Below are positions 44,240-55,659 of a stretch of DNA of 64,000 nucleotides, piece by piece (within the stretch, counting starts at the first letter, position 1; every line of letters begins with the position of its first letter). The position numbers and the translations under genes were made by a program. This DNA comes from Yponomeuta sedellus (lineage: Eukaryota > Arthropoda > Insecta > Lepidoptera > Yponomeutidae), in contig OW203722.1 in NCBI GenBank assembly GCA_934045075.1, positions 6,381,264 through 6,445,263 on the forward strand, given 5' to 3'. A model generated the notes under the pieces. It ran no database searches. It worked only from the letters and a program-made list of their open reading frames with translations, and had not been told where the DNA came from.

Positions 44240-44485
44240 TTGTAGAATTTTAGTCCGGATTCACTTACGGGTGTTGTTATATCGGAAAAGTCAAACAGAA
44301 AAGAAAAGAAACGGAAAAGTGAGACAAGCAACCGACGACGCGAGCTCCGTCTCTGCTCACCATGATTAAGCTCTGCGAATCGGAGCGAAACCTGGTCGGA
44401 CTTTTCCGATATAACAACACCCGTAAGTAAATCCGGACTAAAAGTCTACAATGTGTTGTTCTTACGAAAGTTTTAGTTCAAAAAA
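44240..44485. mobile_element. Hairpin MITE family G, copy 2
   Basis: Arms 44240-44285 and 44406-44451 (two mismatches). The right side continues into ATGTGTTGTTCTTACGAAAG and TTTTAGTTCA, the outer end missing on the left. A small extra segment (AAAGAAAAGAAACGG) sits in the loop. Confidence 0.85.
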
Positions 44486-44499
44486 GAATATTTTTTATT

Positions 44500-44600
44500 G
44501 TACAACAGGAAAAGTCAAACAAAAAATATTTAGAAAGACACGGTAAATTAGCGGCTTTTTTGCTTGCAGCTATTTCTTTCAGACACCTGACGCTGGAGGA
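44500..44600 (-). repeat. LINE 3' tail, diverged
   Basis: AGAATATTTTTTATTGTACAA, GCGGC..TTGC..CTATTTCTTTCAGACACC; relative of 2217-2336. Confidence 0.45.
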
Positions 44601-44656
44601 TTGATGAATTAAAAGTGGGGTGGGCAATTGGTGCATTTATAAAAATTGAATATAAA

Positions 44657-44835
44657 TGACAGCATCAGGGGTCGAGACGATGGGTCCATGGGGGCCAGAG
44701 GCGCGTAAACTCCAAAAAAATATCGACGCGCCTCATCGACTCATCAGGCGACCCAAGAGCTGGTAGCTACCTCGGCCAGCGCATCAGCCTGGCCATTCAG
44801 AGGGGGAATGTTAATAGCGTACTGGGACCTCCCCC
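44657..44835 (+). pseudogene. Retroelement ORF C-terminal fragment (frameshifted)
   Basis: VETMGPWGPEARKLQK, then after a shift at the A7 run RLIDSSGDPRAGSYLGQRI and SLAIQRGN. The same peptide region lies intact on the minus strand at 45535-45722. I associate it with lepidopteran retroelement ORF ends; the clade is not identified. Confidence 0.55.
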
Positions 44836-45271
44836 CAATGGCAGCGGTCATGACCTTTTTATACAGCACTTATTCTGTAAATAATTATGTAAATACCGGC
44901 TGTTAATAACATTAGCAATAGTTCATTAGTCTGATATTTTTTGTATATACGAGTTCTCACCAAGCGCATAACCTTTTATAATAATTTTTATTAAGAATGA
45001 CAGCAAATAGAATGTGTGAAAAAATCGAAATATGTAATTGATTTTAACGATTTCGTATCTGCAAATGAAACAAAGGAACCCTTATAGGGCCATTTTGTTT
45101 TCGTTTTGTTCACCTTTCCGAGCGTAAATTTTGTTTGTACAACCTCCTGGTTTAATTTATAAAATAAACACCCAAGTAGGTACCGTATCATTCGTTCGTC
45201 CATCTTTCAGGACCTCTTTTCTCAGCGATAGAACTGTCTAGTAGATATTTTATACTTACACTATTCGGTGT

Positions 45272-45516
45272 GACGGCTTCGGTGGCGCAACGGTTTGGCA
45301 CGCTGACTGTAAAACCGAAGGTCTCGGGTTCGATCCGAACCAAACCGAACCAAACTAGAACGAACTTTTCTAGTTTGTCTCGGGTCTTGGATGTTATCTA
45401 TGTATTTATTGTATTAAATCTATCGTCGAGTTAGCACCTAAAACACAAGTCATTTAGTTGTACTTAGTATAGGGCTAACGAGATCTGTGTAAAATGTCCA
45501 TGAAGATTTATTTATT
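45272..45516 (+). repeat. SINE family B
   Basis: As at 13168 (TGGCGCAACGG, GTCTCGGGTTCGATCC), with a short AACCAAACCG repeat replacing the end of the tRNA-like part. Confidence 0.85.
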
Positions 45517-45534
45517 TATTAATTATTATAAAAA

Positions 45535-45722
45535 TAGAACTAAACCTAAAACATTCTAATCTAAATAAAATATTTGAGCCAGATCGCTGTCGGGCGGCAG
45601 AGTACCAAGAAGGCTGGCGGCATTGCCTCGCTGCATGGCGAGGCTTAACCTTTGGTCAAAGTAAGCACTAGCCCTCGGGTCTCCTGAAGCGTCGACTAGG
45701 CGCGATGAGATCGCCTATCTGT
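45535..45722 (-). pseudogene. Retroelement ORF C-terminal fragment
   Basis: Open frame ISSRLVDASGDPRASAYFD continuing QRLSLAMQRGNAASLLGTLP and ending LDstop, followed by an AT-rich tail with AATAAA. It is colinear with the plus-strand fragment at 44657-44835 and opposite to it. Confidence 0.6.
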
Positions 45723-45745
45723 CTAGTTGCAACAAACTTTACATA

Positions 45746-45960
45746 TTGTAGACTTTCAGTCCGGATCTACTTACGGGTGTTGTTATATCGGTAGAGTCCG
45801 ACCAGGTTTCGCTCCGATTCGCAGAGCTTAATCACGAGCAACCGACGACGCGAGCTCCGTCTCTGCTCACCATGATTAAGCTCTGCGAATTGGAGCGAAA
45901 CCTGGTCGGACTTTTCCGATATAACAACACCCGTAAGTAGATCCGGACTAAAAGTCTACA
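45746..45960. mobile_element. Hairpin MITE family G, copy 3 (longer hairpin)
   Basis: Arms 45746-45791 and 45916-45960. The pairing continues inward (GTCCGACCAGGTTTCGCTCC against GGAGCGAAACCTGGTCGGAC, and GCAGAGCTTAATCA), so nearly the whole element can fold. Confidence 0.87.
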
Positions 45961-46202
45961 GGGCTAAAATTCGTAAAAGCTCCAAAAAAAATACTCAATC
46001 ATTATTGGAGAACTTAGAGATTTTAAGGCTAAGTAGTAGTCATATCTTGTACTGGCACCATGAGGCAGTGAAATTTAGCCTACTCGGATACCTGCTACGA
46101 AATTAAAGGTACTAACTTATTGCGGCAAACTATAATCATGGGAAAGGTGTAAGAAAAGGTACTATATAAGAAGAGTGTCACGGTTCTGCACCATCAAGAA
46201 GC

Positions 46203-46281
46203 TTACCTAATGATGGCGCTCACTAGGGGAGGGCTATGTCCAGCAGTGGACTAATATAGTCTGAAGAAGAAGAAGAAGAAG
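46203..46281 (+). repeat. LINE 3' end F with GAA tail
   Basis: GGGGAGGGCTATGTCCAGC followed by CTGAAGAAGAAGAAGAAG. Confidence 0.7.
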
Positions 46282-46318
46282 CTTACCGGGGTTACTCGGA
46301 TTACTCTGGAAGACAATA

Positions 46319-46402
46319 TCCGATGTAACAACACCCGTAACTAGATCCGGACTAAAAGTCTACAATGAGTTGTGCTTACGAAAGTTTTAGTTCAAAAAAC
46401 TT
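46319..46402. repeat. Hairpin MITE family G, end fragment
   Basis: CCGATGTAACAACACCCGTAA, CCGGACTAAAAGTCTACAATG and the outer end CTTACGAAAGTTTTAGTTCA. Confidence 0.8.
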
Positions 46403-46932
46403 TACATAGATTTTATTACTATAACTTCATAAAGGAATATAACTTAGAAAACCGCCGTCATCCACGTCCTCCCGACTGAAACGCCGGTGTTCTACTCCTC
46501 CGCTACCACCGCCCGCTAACTGTGAAAGAAAATATCGTGAATAAACCTGAGCGCCTTAGGTGTTCAACTGCCTACCTCAGTGCCGGTTGCTGAATTAAGA
46601 ATTTCACAAAGTGAATACTTAAACAACGTTCTGTCACGCTCTTTTCTGAGGAATTCGAAGAGACGGCACTACAGGTTAATTATTTACTTAGCGAAATTCT
46701 CAATTCAAACCTGTCCCTCAGTGCGTAAAAGTGACAATCCGCGGTCAACACGTAGAAATTAAGCCCATAATATCTCTCTCTGAAAGAAGACCTGTGCCTG
46801 TTTATTTAAGGTGCTTGGGGGTGCTATAACTAGCGCCGCCGATGGGAAAAAAAAATTAACTTATGTTATACTTATAATACGTGTTTATTTAAAAGTGAAC
46901 ATGACAAAATAAATCTTAAAAATGCCGGATAT

Positions 46933-47050
46933 CTGGCACGGATAGCCAAAGGTCGAGGGTTCGAATCCCGGCATGGGTGGAATTTTTTGCCTCAAAATAG
47001 GTTTTTAAAATTGTCCTTAGCACGGGTTAGCGCATTAAAAAGAATATAAT
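46933..47050 (+). repeat. SINE family A fragment starting at the anticodon arm
   Basis: It starts CTGGCACGGATAGCC and runs through GGGTTCGAATCCCGGCATGG to the family 3' end (GCACGGGTTAGCGCATTAA). Confidence 0.82.
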
Positions 47051-47252
47051 GACAAATCTTAACAACAATAAAAATAGTTGTAAATTTTCAGAACTTACTG
47101 TCTAGAACGTGTTCAATAAACTAGAGCTTTAATCGATTTCCGCTAAAAACGGCTGTTTTCGGCGGACAGTGAATAAAGACCTTGGTTATTGGAGATAGAA
47201 ACGTAGTATAAAAAAAGTTATGATTTTTTTCCATAGGTGGCGCTGCTGCCGT

Positions 47253-47523
47253 GTTATGACAAAACACTGTATCTATAGATACAGTGTTTTGAAGTAACAT
47301 GAATAATTCGATTCTTCGCCCTTAAGTACATGGTATGGCATCAAAAAATATGGAAAAAGTTTTAATAATATGCAAATCAGTCATAGTAAATAAGACTGTA
47401 TAGCCAATATTATAGAGACCTGTTTTGACAAAATACTGTTTCTATAGATAGGTACCGTGTTTTGCCAAAACATCCGCGTGATTTTTATGCCAAATAACTG
47501 TAGATGCAGTGTTTTGTCATAAC
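47253..47523. repeat. Three units of a 45-bp palindrome
   Basis: Unit 1 (47253-47298) contains a perfect 32-bp palindrome at 47260-47291, CAAAACACTGTATCTA and its complement. Unit 2 (about 47425-47466) is diverged with an insertion. Unit 3 (about 47487-47523) has lost its centre but keeps GCAGTGTTTTGTCATAAC. Confidence 0.8.
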
Positions 47524-48427
47524 AACTTTAAAACCTTTTCCTATTTGTCAAGAAAAAAAGCGGGTATTCAGTGCGAAAATTCTAGATTTTCAATTAGAGT
47601 CTATATACAAAAAATATAAATTAACTAGTTACGGCATAATTATGTGTACTATTATTTAACACATGTAAAATTTTTAAAGTAATCTGTTTTGATTTGTCGT
47701 ATCTATGCGGAATTTTCATAACGAAATGTTTTTGGCGTTTTCTGGAAAATGCCTGTTTTTAAATTACAGAGTCTTGTCAGGACACGGCAGAAGTTAGCGA
47801 CCCAAAACGCCTTTAAACGTCATTCTAAATTATTACTGTTATAACGGTAGGTTATAACAGGTAGTATAATATTGCACTACCTGCTAATCTTGTCTCCAAA
47901 ACATAGGTTAGCTGGTAGATAATGCTAAGTAGCATTAAACTCGCCTACGTGTAATTTTTTTATGCAATATTTTTTTTAATAATAATTATAATAATAGGTG
48001 CTTCATGAGTTATGTATTACGTAGAATTGCCAATATGCGTGCCCGCGCACTATTATGTCATTTATAAGCACCCAATGGACAATACTCTCAGAGTCATGAA
48101 TCAAGAAAGTTTCTTTTAGAACATGGATGTGATCGGTCACGAAACAGGAATACATTTTTTCTTAATTTTTTATAAATTGTAATTTTCGAGAAAAAATATT
48201 TCGTCCATTAAATTGCTCACTGCAACAGGTCATTGAGCAATCACAGAATCAAAATAATATTTGTATCTGTGATGGCAGTTAAAGAAATATCATATCCTTA
48301 GTACCTAATAATACGTAATTAAGCTAGGCTTAAGGACTCTGTATCCAATAGCCAATAAACGTTTTTAAAAAAAAAGAAATATCATTGATTCGAATCTGTC
48401 ACTCAGAATGGTCCAAACCAAAACAAA
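47524..48427. other. No recognisable gene
   Basis: Nothing recognised. Confidence 0.35.
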
Positions 48428-48572
48428 GCAGAAATCCGTAGATAGAGTTTATAACTTGTATGTGTGCGCTGTGGCTTGCTCTAGAGTTTTACTCCCTCTA
48501 CGCAGAAATCCGTAGATTAAAACTTATATGTGTGCGCTGTGGCTTGCTCTATAGTTTTACTCCCTCCACGCA
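48428..48572. repeat. Tandem duplication of about 73 bp
   Basis: Two adjacent units start CAGAAATCCGTAGAT and share TATGTGTGCGCTGTGGCTTG and GTTTTACTCCCTC. Confidence 0.85.
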
Positions 48573-50172
48573 GAAATCACTCACTCACCACTGACAGAGC
48601 AGTGACAGTTTTTTTTATAGCCTTCAATGTGGGCTTGGATATGCGACTACGATTCCGTTCCGTTTCGCTTATCCGCCCTTTTAGAATGAGAAGGTTTTCA
48701 AATTGAAAATTGTGAATGAAAATCTCAACGGAGGTAAAAAGTAAGAAAGTAGGTTTATCCAGTTTAGCTTCCTTTTCAAACAAAGCAAAGGAAAAAAAAC
48801 ACGAATTGTTGTCCATTGTATTCTCCGCTTGCTATTTAATAATTAATATAGAACTCCCAGTAAAATAGCGTTTAACACACTTAAAATCGCAAGTATGCAA
48901 AATTTAATGTCACGTTGAAGTTTGTTATTGTTCTCGAAATTGATATTACTTTGTATCCAAGTCCTTGAAGATGAAAGTTAGCTCATAAGAAATTAATAAA
49001 CATCACATTTCAAACCTTAATTTCACTTGCTTCGGGAGACCTAAAGCTACTTGAATTATTCTTAATTTAAAGGTTCTACTAATACGACTTTATTTCATTA
49101 ACATAGAGTCATGAAATGTTGTTGCAGTGTTGCGTTCCATTTTAACTTCCCCGTAATATGTACACCAGAGATAAAAGCAAACACAATTTGCCCGACTGCA
49201 AAAGCAAATGAGTGTTATGTTTTATGTAAGCGTGTATGTAAGTGTGTGACTTTATGACTGCCTACTGAAAGGCATTGACGCGAGTGTTGATTGTAATGGC
49301 GTCAAAAAATCTTAATAAAAGAGGATTTCAGCCGTGAATTGTTAGTAGAAAACCAACAAGGTTCAAATAAGCATTACGTACTGTGGAGTAATTTTTTTGT
49401 GTAGTAGAAGAGCAAAAAGAAGAAATACATTTAAATATCGCCAGTTTATCGTCATTTTACAGAGAAAAAAAAAACAGTGGTACATATTTAAACAAAAAAT
49501 ACACTTCATAAAAAGTCTCGAACTTACCTCCAAGTTTAACAAGAGGTCCCGACTGCTGAGTCACTTCGACCTTGTTTAATACTGTTAGAGCATTAGGGCT
49601 TTTTGTATCATAAGAAATGTTTTTTGTGCTTCACTTTACTTCAACGTCAGGTCCACAACACAGTAGGTAGTGGGACGTCACTCAGTAAAAGTTTAATCCA
49701 TTCTCAGCCCACGAATGCACTGAATACGAAATCCCGATTTAAATTACGAACGATTCCGATTTAAAACTTTTTTGTCAACGAATCGGCTCGGTGATTTTAA
49801 AATTGGAACTCGATTATTGCGAATCGTCCGTTACACGTTCAATTAAACAAGATCCCTGTCAGTCGAATGAATGTTTAATTTGTTGTCTCTTACGCACGTG
49901 CGTATGGTGGTGCGAATTGATTTTCAGAGCTTTCAAACTGGATTTAATATTAAAGGCTGCAGGTTTCCGCGGCAACTAGCGACTGTCTGTCTGTCCGTCT
50001 GTCCGTCAGAGCCTAGCCTGCCTGCTAGGTCCTGAACGAATGCTCGTTTTACAGCAGGCTTAAAAAATGTTAGAATGTCCGAGCGAGACAGCATGTCAGA
50101 TGTAACAGCAACCTTATTGGACGCCCGTTAACTTGAATATTTGGTTTCATGTAGTTACCATAACTTGAATAT
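48573..50172. other. No recognisable gene
   Basis: 49981-50008 is a short CTGT/CCGT microsatellite. Otherwise nothing. Confidence 0.4.
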
Positions 50173-50247
50173 CTGGTACGGTTAGCCAGAGGTCGCCGGT
50201 TCGAGTCCCGGCTTGAGTGGAATTTTTAGCCTCTAAATAGGTTTTTA
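50173..50247 (+). repeat. SINE family A fragment starting at the anticodon arm
   Basis: CTGGTACGGTTAGCCAGAGG, GGTTCGAGTCCCGGCTTGAG, CCTCTAAATAGG. A family E 3' tail (CCCCAGCAGTGGGG) follows at 50270-50310. Confidence 0.8.
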
Positions 50248-50310
50248 CCATAACATGTATATTTTTGACAAGTGCCCCAGCAGTGGGGATATATAAGGGT
50301 TGTTAACGAT

Positions 50311-50984
50311 TTATATTTTTGTTACAAAATTAATAAAGTATAACATCAGGCGTGACTGAGGTTGTGTCTCGAAGTTTCTTTATTAAAAACATAATATTAA
50401 GATTTAAATTTTGTTGATATTGGCAGAATCATCCTGTTTACACTTTTTAGAGTTAGATAGACTTATAAAATGTGTAAAGTAATTCTCTCAGAAAATTCAT
50501 TTTTCGTCTGTTTGATACTTATTTCTACGGATATTCCCAATAATTCCCAGTAACAACAATACGAGTATTTTTGAACAACAATATTACTCAGAAATTAACG
50601 AAAAGGTTTTTGCGTGACCACTACAAACAAATAAATAATACCGTGTAGCGCAAATATTACTGTGTAGTTAAGTGTAGTAATAATAGTGTAGTTTTTAAAG
50701 TACAATATTACCACAAAATTTACAATTGTCTTACTAAGTCAAAACATAAACAAGTACAGGTCCAACGAGAGAATCTAAAATGGCATTCCAATTAAATTAG
50801 CGATCTTGAAAAAAGTCAGATGCAACGCGAAAGGGAAATGCTGGGGTATTGGAAATATTGGAATTCCTTCATTAATTGAGCGCATTGAGTACTCTCCACT
50901 ATCAGCTGGTATTAAATATACAAAGCCAAATTTATCAGGAGCTGAAATACTGTTGGATATGACAGTTTTCTTGGTATTTTCGTT
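50311..50984. other. No recognisable gene
   Basis: Nothing recognised. Confidence 0.35.
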
Positions 50985-51385
50985 ATCAACCCTTGTACGT
51001 CCCCACTGCTGGGGCACGGGTCTCTTCCTGCATCGCAGGAAGGTTAGGCCGGACGAGGCCCCCGAGGTGGAGTATGTCCACCACGGGGGCCAAGTCCGGA
51101 TTGGTGGAAGATTGTAAGACAGTGGCGGGCCTTACTGTCAGAAGTTATTGAGCCGCCCATAAGGCATCTGACATGGCTTAACGACTGCCATTATATGACA
51201 GCCGGCACCAACGGCTTAACGTGCCTTGCGAAGCATGGAAGCGCTGGGAAAAATGCTACTAGCGGTAGTCATGGGACCCACCTGTATCATGTGGCTCACC
51301 CATCCTGTACATGACCGCGCCTGTTGTTGCTTAACCAAGTGATTGATTCCAATCACTCGGTTCGCCTAGGCTACGAGCGCTTCTT
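50985..51385 (-). repeat. SINE family E with internal inverted insertion
   Basis: Full-length copy, with a 20-bp segment at 51057-51076 that is an inverted copy of the CCATACTCCACC..GGGG block normally present once. A smaller insertion (CCCACCTGTATCATGTGG) lies near 51280. Confidence 0.82.
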
Positions 51386-51420
51386 GGCATTTGCTGATAA
51401 TTTACTAAATAATGTTTGAC

Positions 51421-51550
51421 TGCATCTTTGGCTTAGCGGATGACATACTCGAATAGACACCAAAACTGAGTTTGTGGGTTTGGTTCCCACCTAAGCCCAA
51501 TTAATCGTTATACTTGATTTGTACACAATAAGTTCTGTCTGTGTGTATTT
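51421..51550 (+). repeat. tRNA-derived SINE, single copy here
   Basis: A-box-like TGGCTTAGCGGATGA and B-box-like GGGTTTGGTTCCCACC followed by an AT-rich body. No second copy was found in the window. Confidence 0.45.
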
Positions 51551-51924
51551 CCAATGTTTATTTCCGTCGCCTATTCGTATTATTTAAGAAAACGAAAAGA
51601 CAAGGACCAAAATTTACCTAATTTTAATTTTTTTTCCAAAAGAAATATATATATTTTTTTTGCATCGAAAACATATTCTTTAAATTTAGCTTCAGTCTAT
51701 CGTTTTTATTCACAAAAACAAGATTCCTTTAAATCACCTACTTAGTGACAGTTTACCGTGTTACCAATGCATTTCGGCTAACGTGCACTTTAGCTGGCTA
51801 ATAAAACATGCGAGGATAGGGGAGGGACGTAGAGGAAGTCTCGTTATTGACGATTGATAATGACAAATGTATTATTGTATGTAAATTTCAAAACCTGAAA
51901 GCTAGCAAAATCCAGATGGTATTT

Positions 51925-52073
51925 GTTCGTTGATCGATCGTTCGATCGTTAGTTTGTTCTTTCCTTCCTTTGTTCGTTCATTCGTCGTTCGTTCGTTCGT
52001 TCGTTCGTTCGTTCGTTCGTTTGTTCGTTCGTTCGTGTGTTCGTTCGCTCGTTTGTTTGTTTGTTTGTTCGTT

Positions 52074-52104
<31 letters not shown>

Positions 52105-52198
52105 TCGTTCGTTCGTTCGTGCGTTCGTTCGTTCGTTCGTTCGTTCGTTCGTTTGTTTGTTTGTTTGCTTGTTTGTTGGTTTGTTTGTTATGTTGTGT
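51925..52198. repeat. (TTCG)n microsatellite with TTTG variants
   Basis: About 270 bp of TTCG tetramers, decaying to TTTG in two blocks. A 4-bp unit keeps several frames open, giving FVRS/TNER-type translations on both strands that are not proteins. Confidence 0.96.
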
Positions 52199-54164
52199 TG
52201 CAAAAAATTGAATTGTTTTAGATTATGAGCAAAAGTGAATTCATTTATACAGAAATTTCTTTCAGCCCGTCTTGACATTTAGAAACACCAACTATAAACT
52301 TGCAGTAACTTATGTGGTAACTGTAAACCAAGACGAACAATTGATGCTGTCATTTCAAACTAAATGCTAAAAATTTGGACTAATATCTGCATTAATTCTT
52401 GGACATATCCAATCCGAGGGGCATAGTTCCATGTAGTCTGGCCTCGACATAATCGATGCACCGTTCTCGGGAAGAGATGCTTGTGCTAGTGACTGAATTG
52501 AAAAATATGAACAGACACGCGATTCGAAGAAATAATGCTGCTGCGTTAAGTTTATCAACAATGAAGCACTCGTGAGATTCAGATACCGGAATAAGTTACT
52601 TTCGTGATTGAGTTTGTTAATGCTTTATTTTCTAAAAAGTAAATATCAATCCAAATCTAATGCTGGTTTAAATACTCGCGTAGCAACCCCTGCAAGAGCA
52701 CTAATACTGTAGTCAGTGAAAGCCTCCTTTTTTCTTGTTACCTTTAGATATAATGAAAGTCTTTTTATTTCTTTTAATGTTTCATTTTCAAAAAAACTGA
52801 TAACGCCGGACTAATGTACCTGTCTCTATATAAGTGGCTTTGAGGTATACACCTTATTAATCAAACATGGCAGCTTAAATGGCATACGCCAGATGTGAAG
52901 TTGCTATCTGAAATGCAAACAGCTCTTGAAGTCTCGATCGCAGCACGACGTATTTGAACTGGATGTACTGTTTCCATTGACGATTCATGAGATTATTTTA
53001 CCAACAGATGATAGGCTCAGCCATCTCTTTGCCGTGAATATTTTGTCTAACGTATTGTGAATTGGAATCGTTCGGGATTTCACGCGAGTGCCATAAACAT
53101 AAAGAGACAACTCAGTTTTGAAATGACCGCAACATTTAACGTACCTGACAGTAACTTGTAACGTATCTTTACTGTTTAGTAAACCAAGCCAAACCGAACT
53201 GTTTAGTTTTGTTATTAATCAATTTATCAGTCTAATCACCATCATTCTGTGACTGCCTTCATCCACTGTTTGTCTTCTCGGTATCAACTTAAGAATAATG
53301 TAATTTCTCAAGTATAGTAACGTGTGGGACAAGATTAAGAACAAATAAAATAAAGTTTGTACTGCATTTCTGAATATTTGCAAAAGCTTTACCTAACAAC
53401 TAAAACTAACTGAACTTAATACCACTTAATACCACCGCAGTACAATGAAAACAGTCCTCTATTTAGTAAGCCAACGTTGCATATGCGGTGCATCAAAATA
53501 TCCCCGAATTCGAAACTGGGGTTAAGTTTGGCAGAGCTTAATGCATGCTCGCTCGTATGTGCGGTTACAATGATAGCTAGCTCATAACATGTGGCATTAC
53601 CTACTACAGAGAGCAAGTCAACCACAAGTTGTCACAGATGCCACTGTATACCGAAGAACAGTATGTACCTGTGTAACCTATGTACCTACCTGTAATGTGT
53701 TGAAAAAATCGTGTATCCTCTTAAGCCTTGGCATCCTAAAAATAGGACGTTCCGAATAACTTTCTTATTCACACACACCCAATGAGTTAGTAGGAAGTCC
53801 GGAAATTTACTGTTCCAGGTCCAATATTTTCCTCACAATTTTTTGGACAACAAAAAGAAAAAGTTCTTCAAAATCTATGTAGTCTTAGAAGACTTGAAGT
53901 AAGTGTTACCTCCAGGGCTTAGGAGGGTATTTGATTTTTTCTAAGTGTAAGTTTCTACATTGACATGTAGGGAGAAGCGATCATTTCATGGAGAAAGTTA
54001 TCACTCTCATTAGCACAGAAAAATAAAAAATACATATAAGTGCATCATTTTAGTACTCAATTACTTTTATTACAATTTTTCAATTAATTGGCAACAAATA
54101 CTTGATAAAAAAAATAGAATAGGCGTAACGACAGTAGCAAATAAACAAAGATTTAACGCTATTA
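52199..54164. other. No recognisable gene
   Basis: About 2 kb with no family-like frame and no repeat shared with the window. Confidence 0.35.
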
Positions 54165-54245
54165 GACGAAAGTACATATTAGAAGGACTTAAAACGCTGA
54201 TTTAGTTTCATAAAAAAGATTACCAATATTTTCAATAAAATAAAA
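54165..54245. repeat. Dispersed repeat pair with 24086-24175
   Basis: GCTGATTTAGTTTCATAAAAA and CAATATTTTCAATAA. Confidence 0.5.
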
Positions 54246-54453
54246 GTTTATAATACTGTTTTCAACCATTTTGACTAAAACATTATACTGCGTGACGTCA
54301 CGCTTACGTTAACATTGGTAGACTTCACACGTGCATTGTTGTGACTACTAGTGACTATGATGTTTATTTACCTGGTCGTGACGTCAGATTCAACGACATG
54401 ACCAAAGTAAAATAGTAGACAAATAATTTAAATTATATAACAGAATGAAGTCA

Positions 54454-54590
54454 TAAAAACCTATTTAGAGGCTAAAAATTCCACCAATGCCGGAATTCGA
54501 ACCGCGACGTGGGTGAAATGTTTAGCCTCTAAATAGGTTTTTAAAATTGTCCTTAGCACGGGTTAGTGCATTAAAAAGAATATAAAAATT
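54454..54590. repeat. SINE family A fold-back dimer
   Basis: A minus arm (CCTATTTAGAGGCTAAAAAT..GCCGGAATTCGAACCGCG) meets a plus arm (GTGGGTGAAATG..CCTCTAAATAGG) and then the family 3' tail. Confidence 0.8.
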
Positions 54591-54609
54591 AAATTAGTTA
54601 AATAATTTC

Positions 54610-54788
54610 AAAAACCTATTTAGGCTATCCGTGCCAGCGCTCTTTCCAACTGAGCTAATGGGCGACTCACCGGCGTCAGTGAAATTTCGAACCTCTTTAC
54701 ACTATTCTCTGTATTAGTATGTTTTAGCCTCTAAATAGGTTTTTGAAATTGTCCTTAGCACTGGTTAGTGCATTAAAAATAAAAATCG
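54610..54788. repeat. SINE family A rearranged dimer
   Basis: The minus part jumps from CCTATTTAG to GGCTATCCGTGCCAGCG, so the 3' tRNA half is deleted up to the anticodon arm. After the GTATTAGTATG junction a plus-strand 3' tail follows. Confidence 0.8.
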
Positions 54789-55242
54789 TATAGTTAAATA
54801 ATTTACAAATTCAATTATTTTTGAATAATGTAGGTACATAATTTAGTCTTTTGTCTGCAGATACTCAAAGTTCCACTCCCCACTATTTGAGATATTATCC
54901 AACTTACCAACCCACTCAGTGCGGTGGCAATGAAAAGTGGTTCTCGCTTCTAAAGAGTACTCGGGATGAAATGTCTAGGAATTTACTAACCGCGCAGCCG
55001 CAGAAGGCACTCAATAAAAGTAATTAAGCCTCAAGGAGTATGAAAAAGTAGGCAACTTACAAGTTCAGCTTACGGCAAGGGAAGTTGGAACAGGCATTGT
55101 GATTCACTGTAACTTCTTTTCAGTCCGAGATTCATTTAATTTCTCTAAGATGGGTACTTATAATGCTAAAGAATCTAAAGGTCATACTATGGTATAGTTC
55201 TATCAAACAGCGTCAACAGAAAAACCGTAATAAATGTCAATA
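54789..55242. other. No recognisable gene
   Basis: Nothing recognised. Confidence 0.35.
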
Positions 55243-55575
55243 TCAAACTTTGTATGTGTCCACTGCTGGGGCACGGTTCTCTTCCTGCATCGCAAAAAGG
55301 TTATTCCATACTCCGCCACGGGGGCCAAGTCCGGGTTGGTAGACGAATGTAAGACAGGGGCGGGCCTTACAGTCAGAAGTTATCAAGCCGCCCATAAGGC
55401 CTTTGACCTGCACAAACGGTTTAACGTGCCTTGTGAAGCACGGAAGCGCTTGGAAAATATTATAACACTAGTGGTAGTCACGGAACGGTCACCCACCCTG
55501 AACCTGACCGCGCCTGTTGTTGCTTAACTCAAGTAATTGATTGCAATCACTCGGTTCGACTAGTTCACGAGCGCT
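55243..55575 (-). repeat. SINE family E, near full length
   Basis: GTCCACTGCTGGGGCACGG, ACGGGGGCCAAGTCCGGG, GTCAGAAGTTATCAAGCC and the head with GATTGCAATCACTCGG..GAGCGCTTC; several small deletions. Confidence 0.78.
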
Positions 55576-55659
55576 TCTAATGTGATCTAAATGATCTTCT
55601 AGTGTTCTAAGGGAGCGCTTTTAATAAATGTAAAATATTAAAATCTCCTGATTTTCTTG

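Noticed and set aside
51930..52278. Overlapping frames on both strands
   Set aside because: Translation of the TTCG microsatellite.
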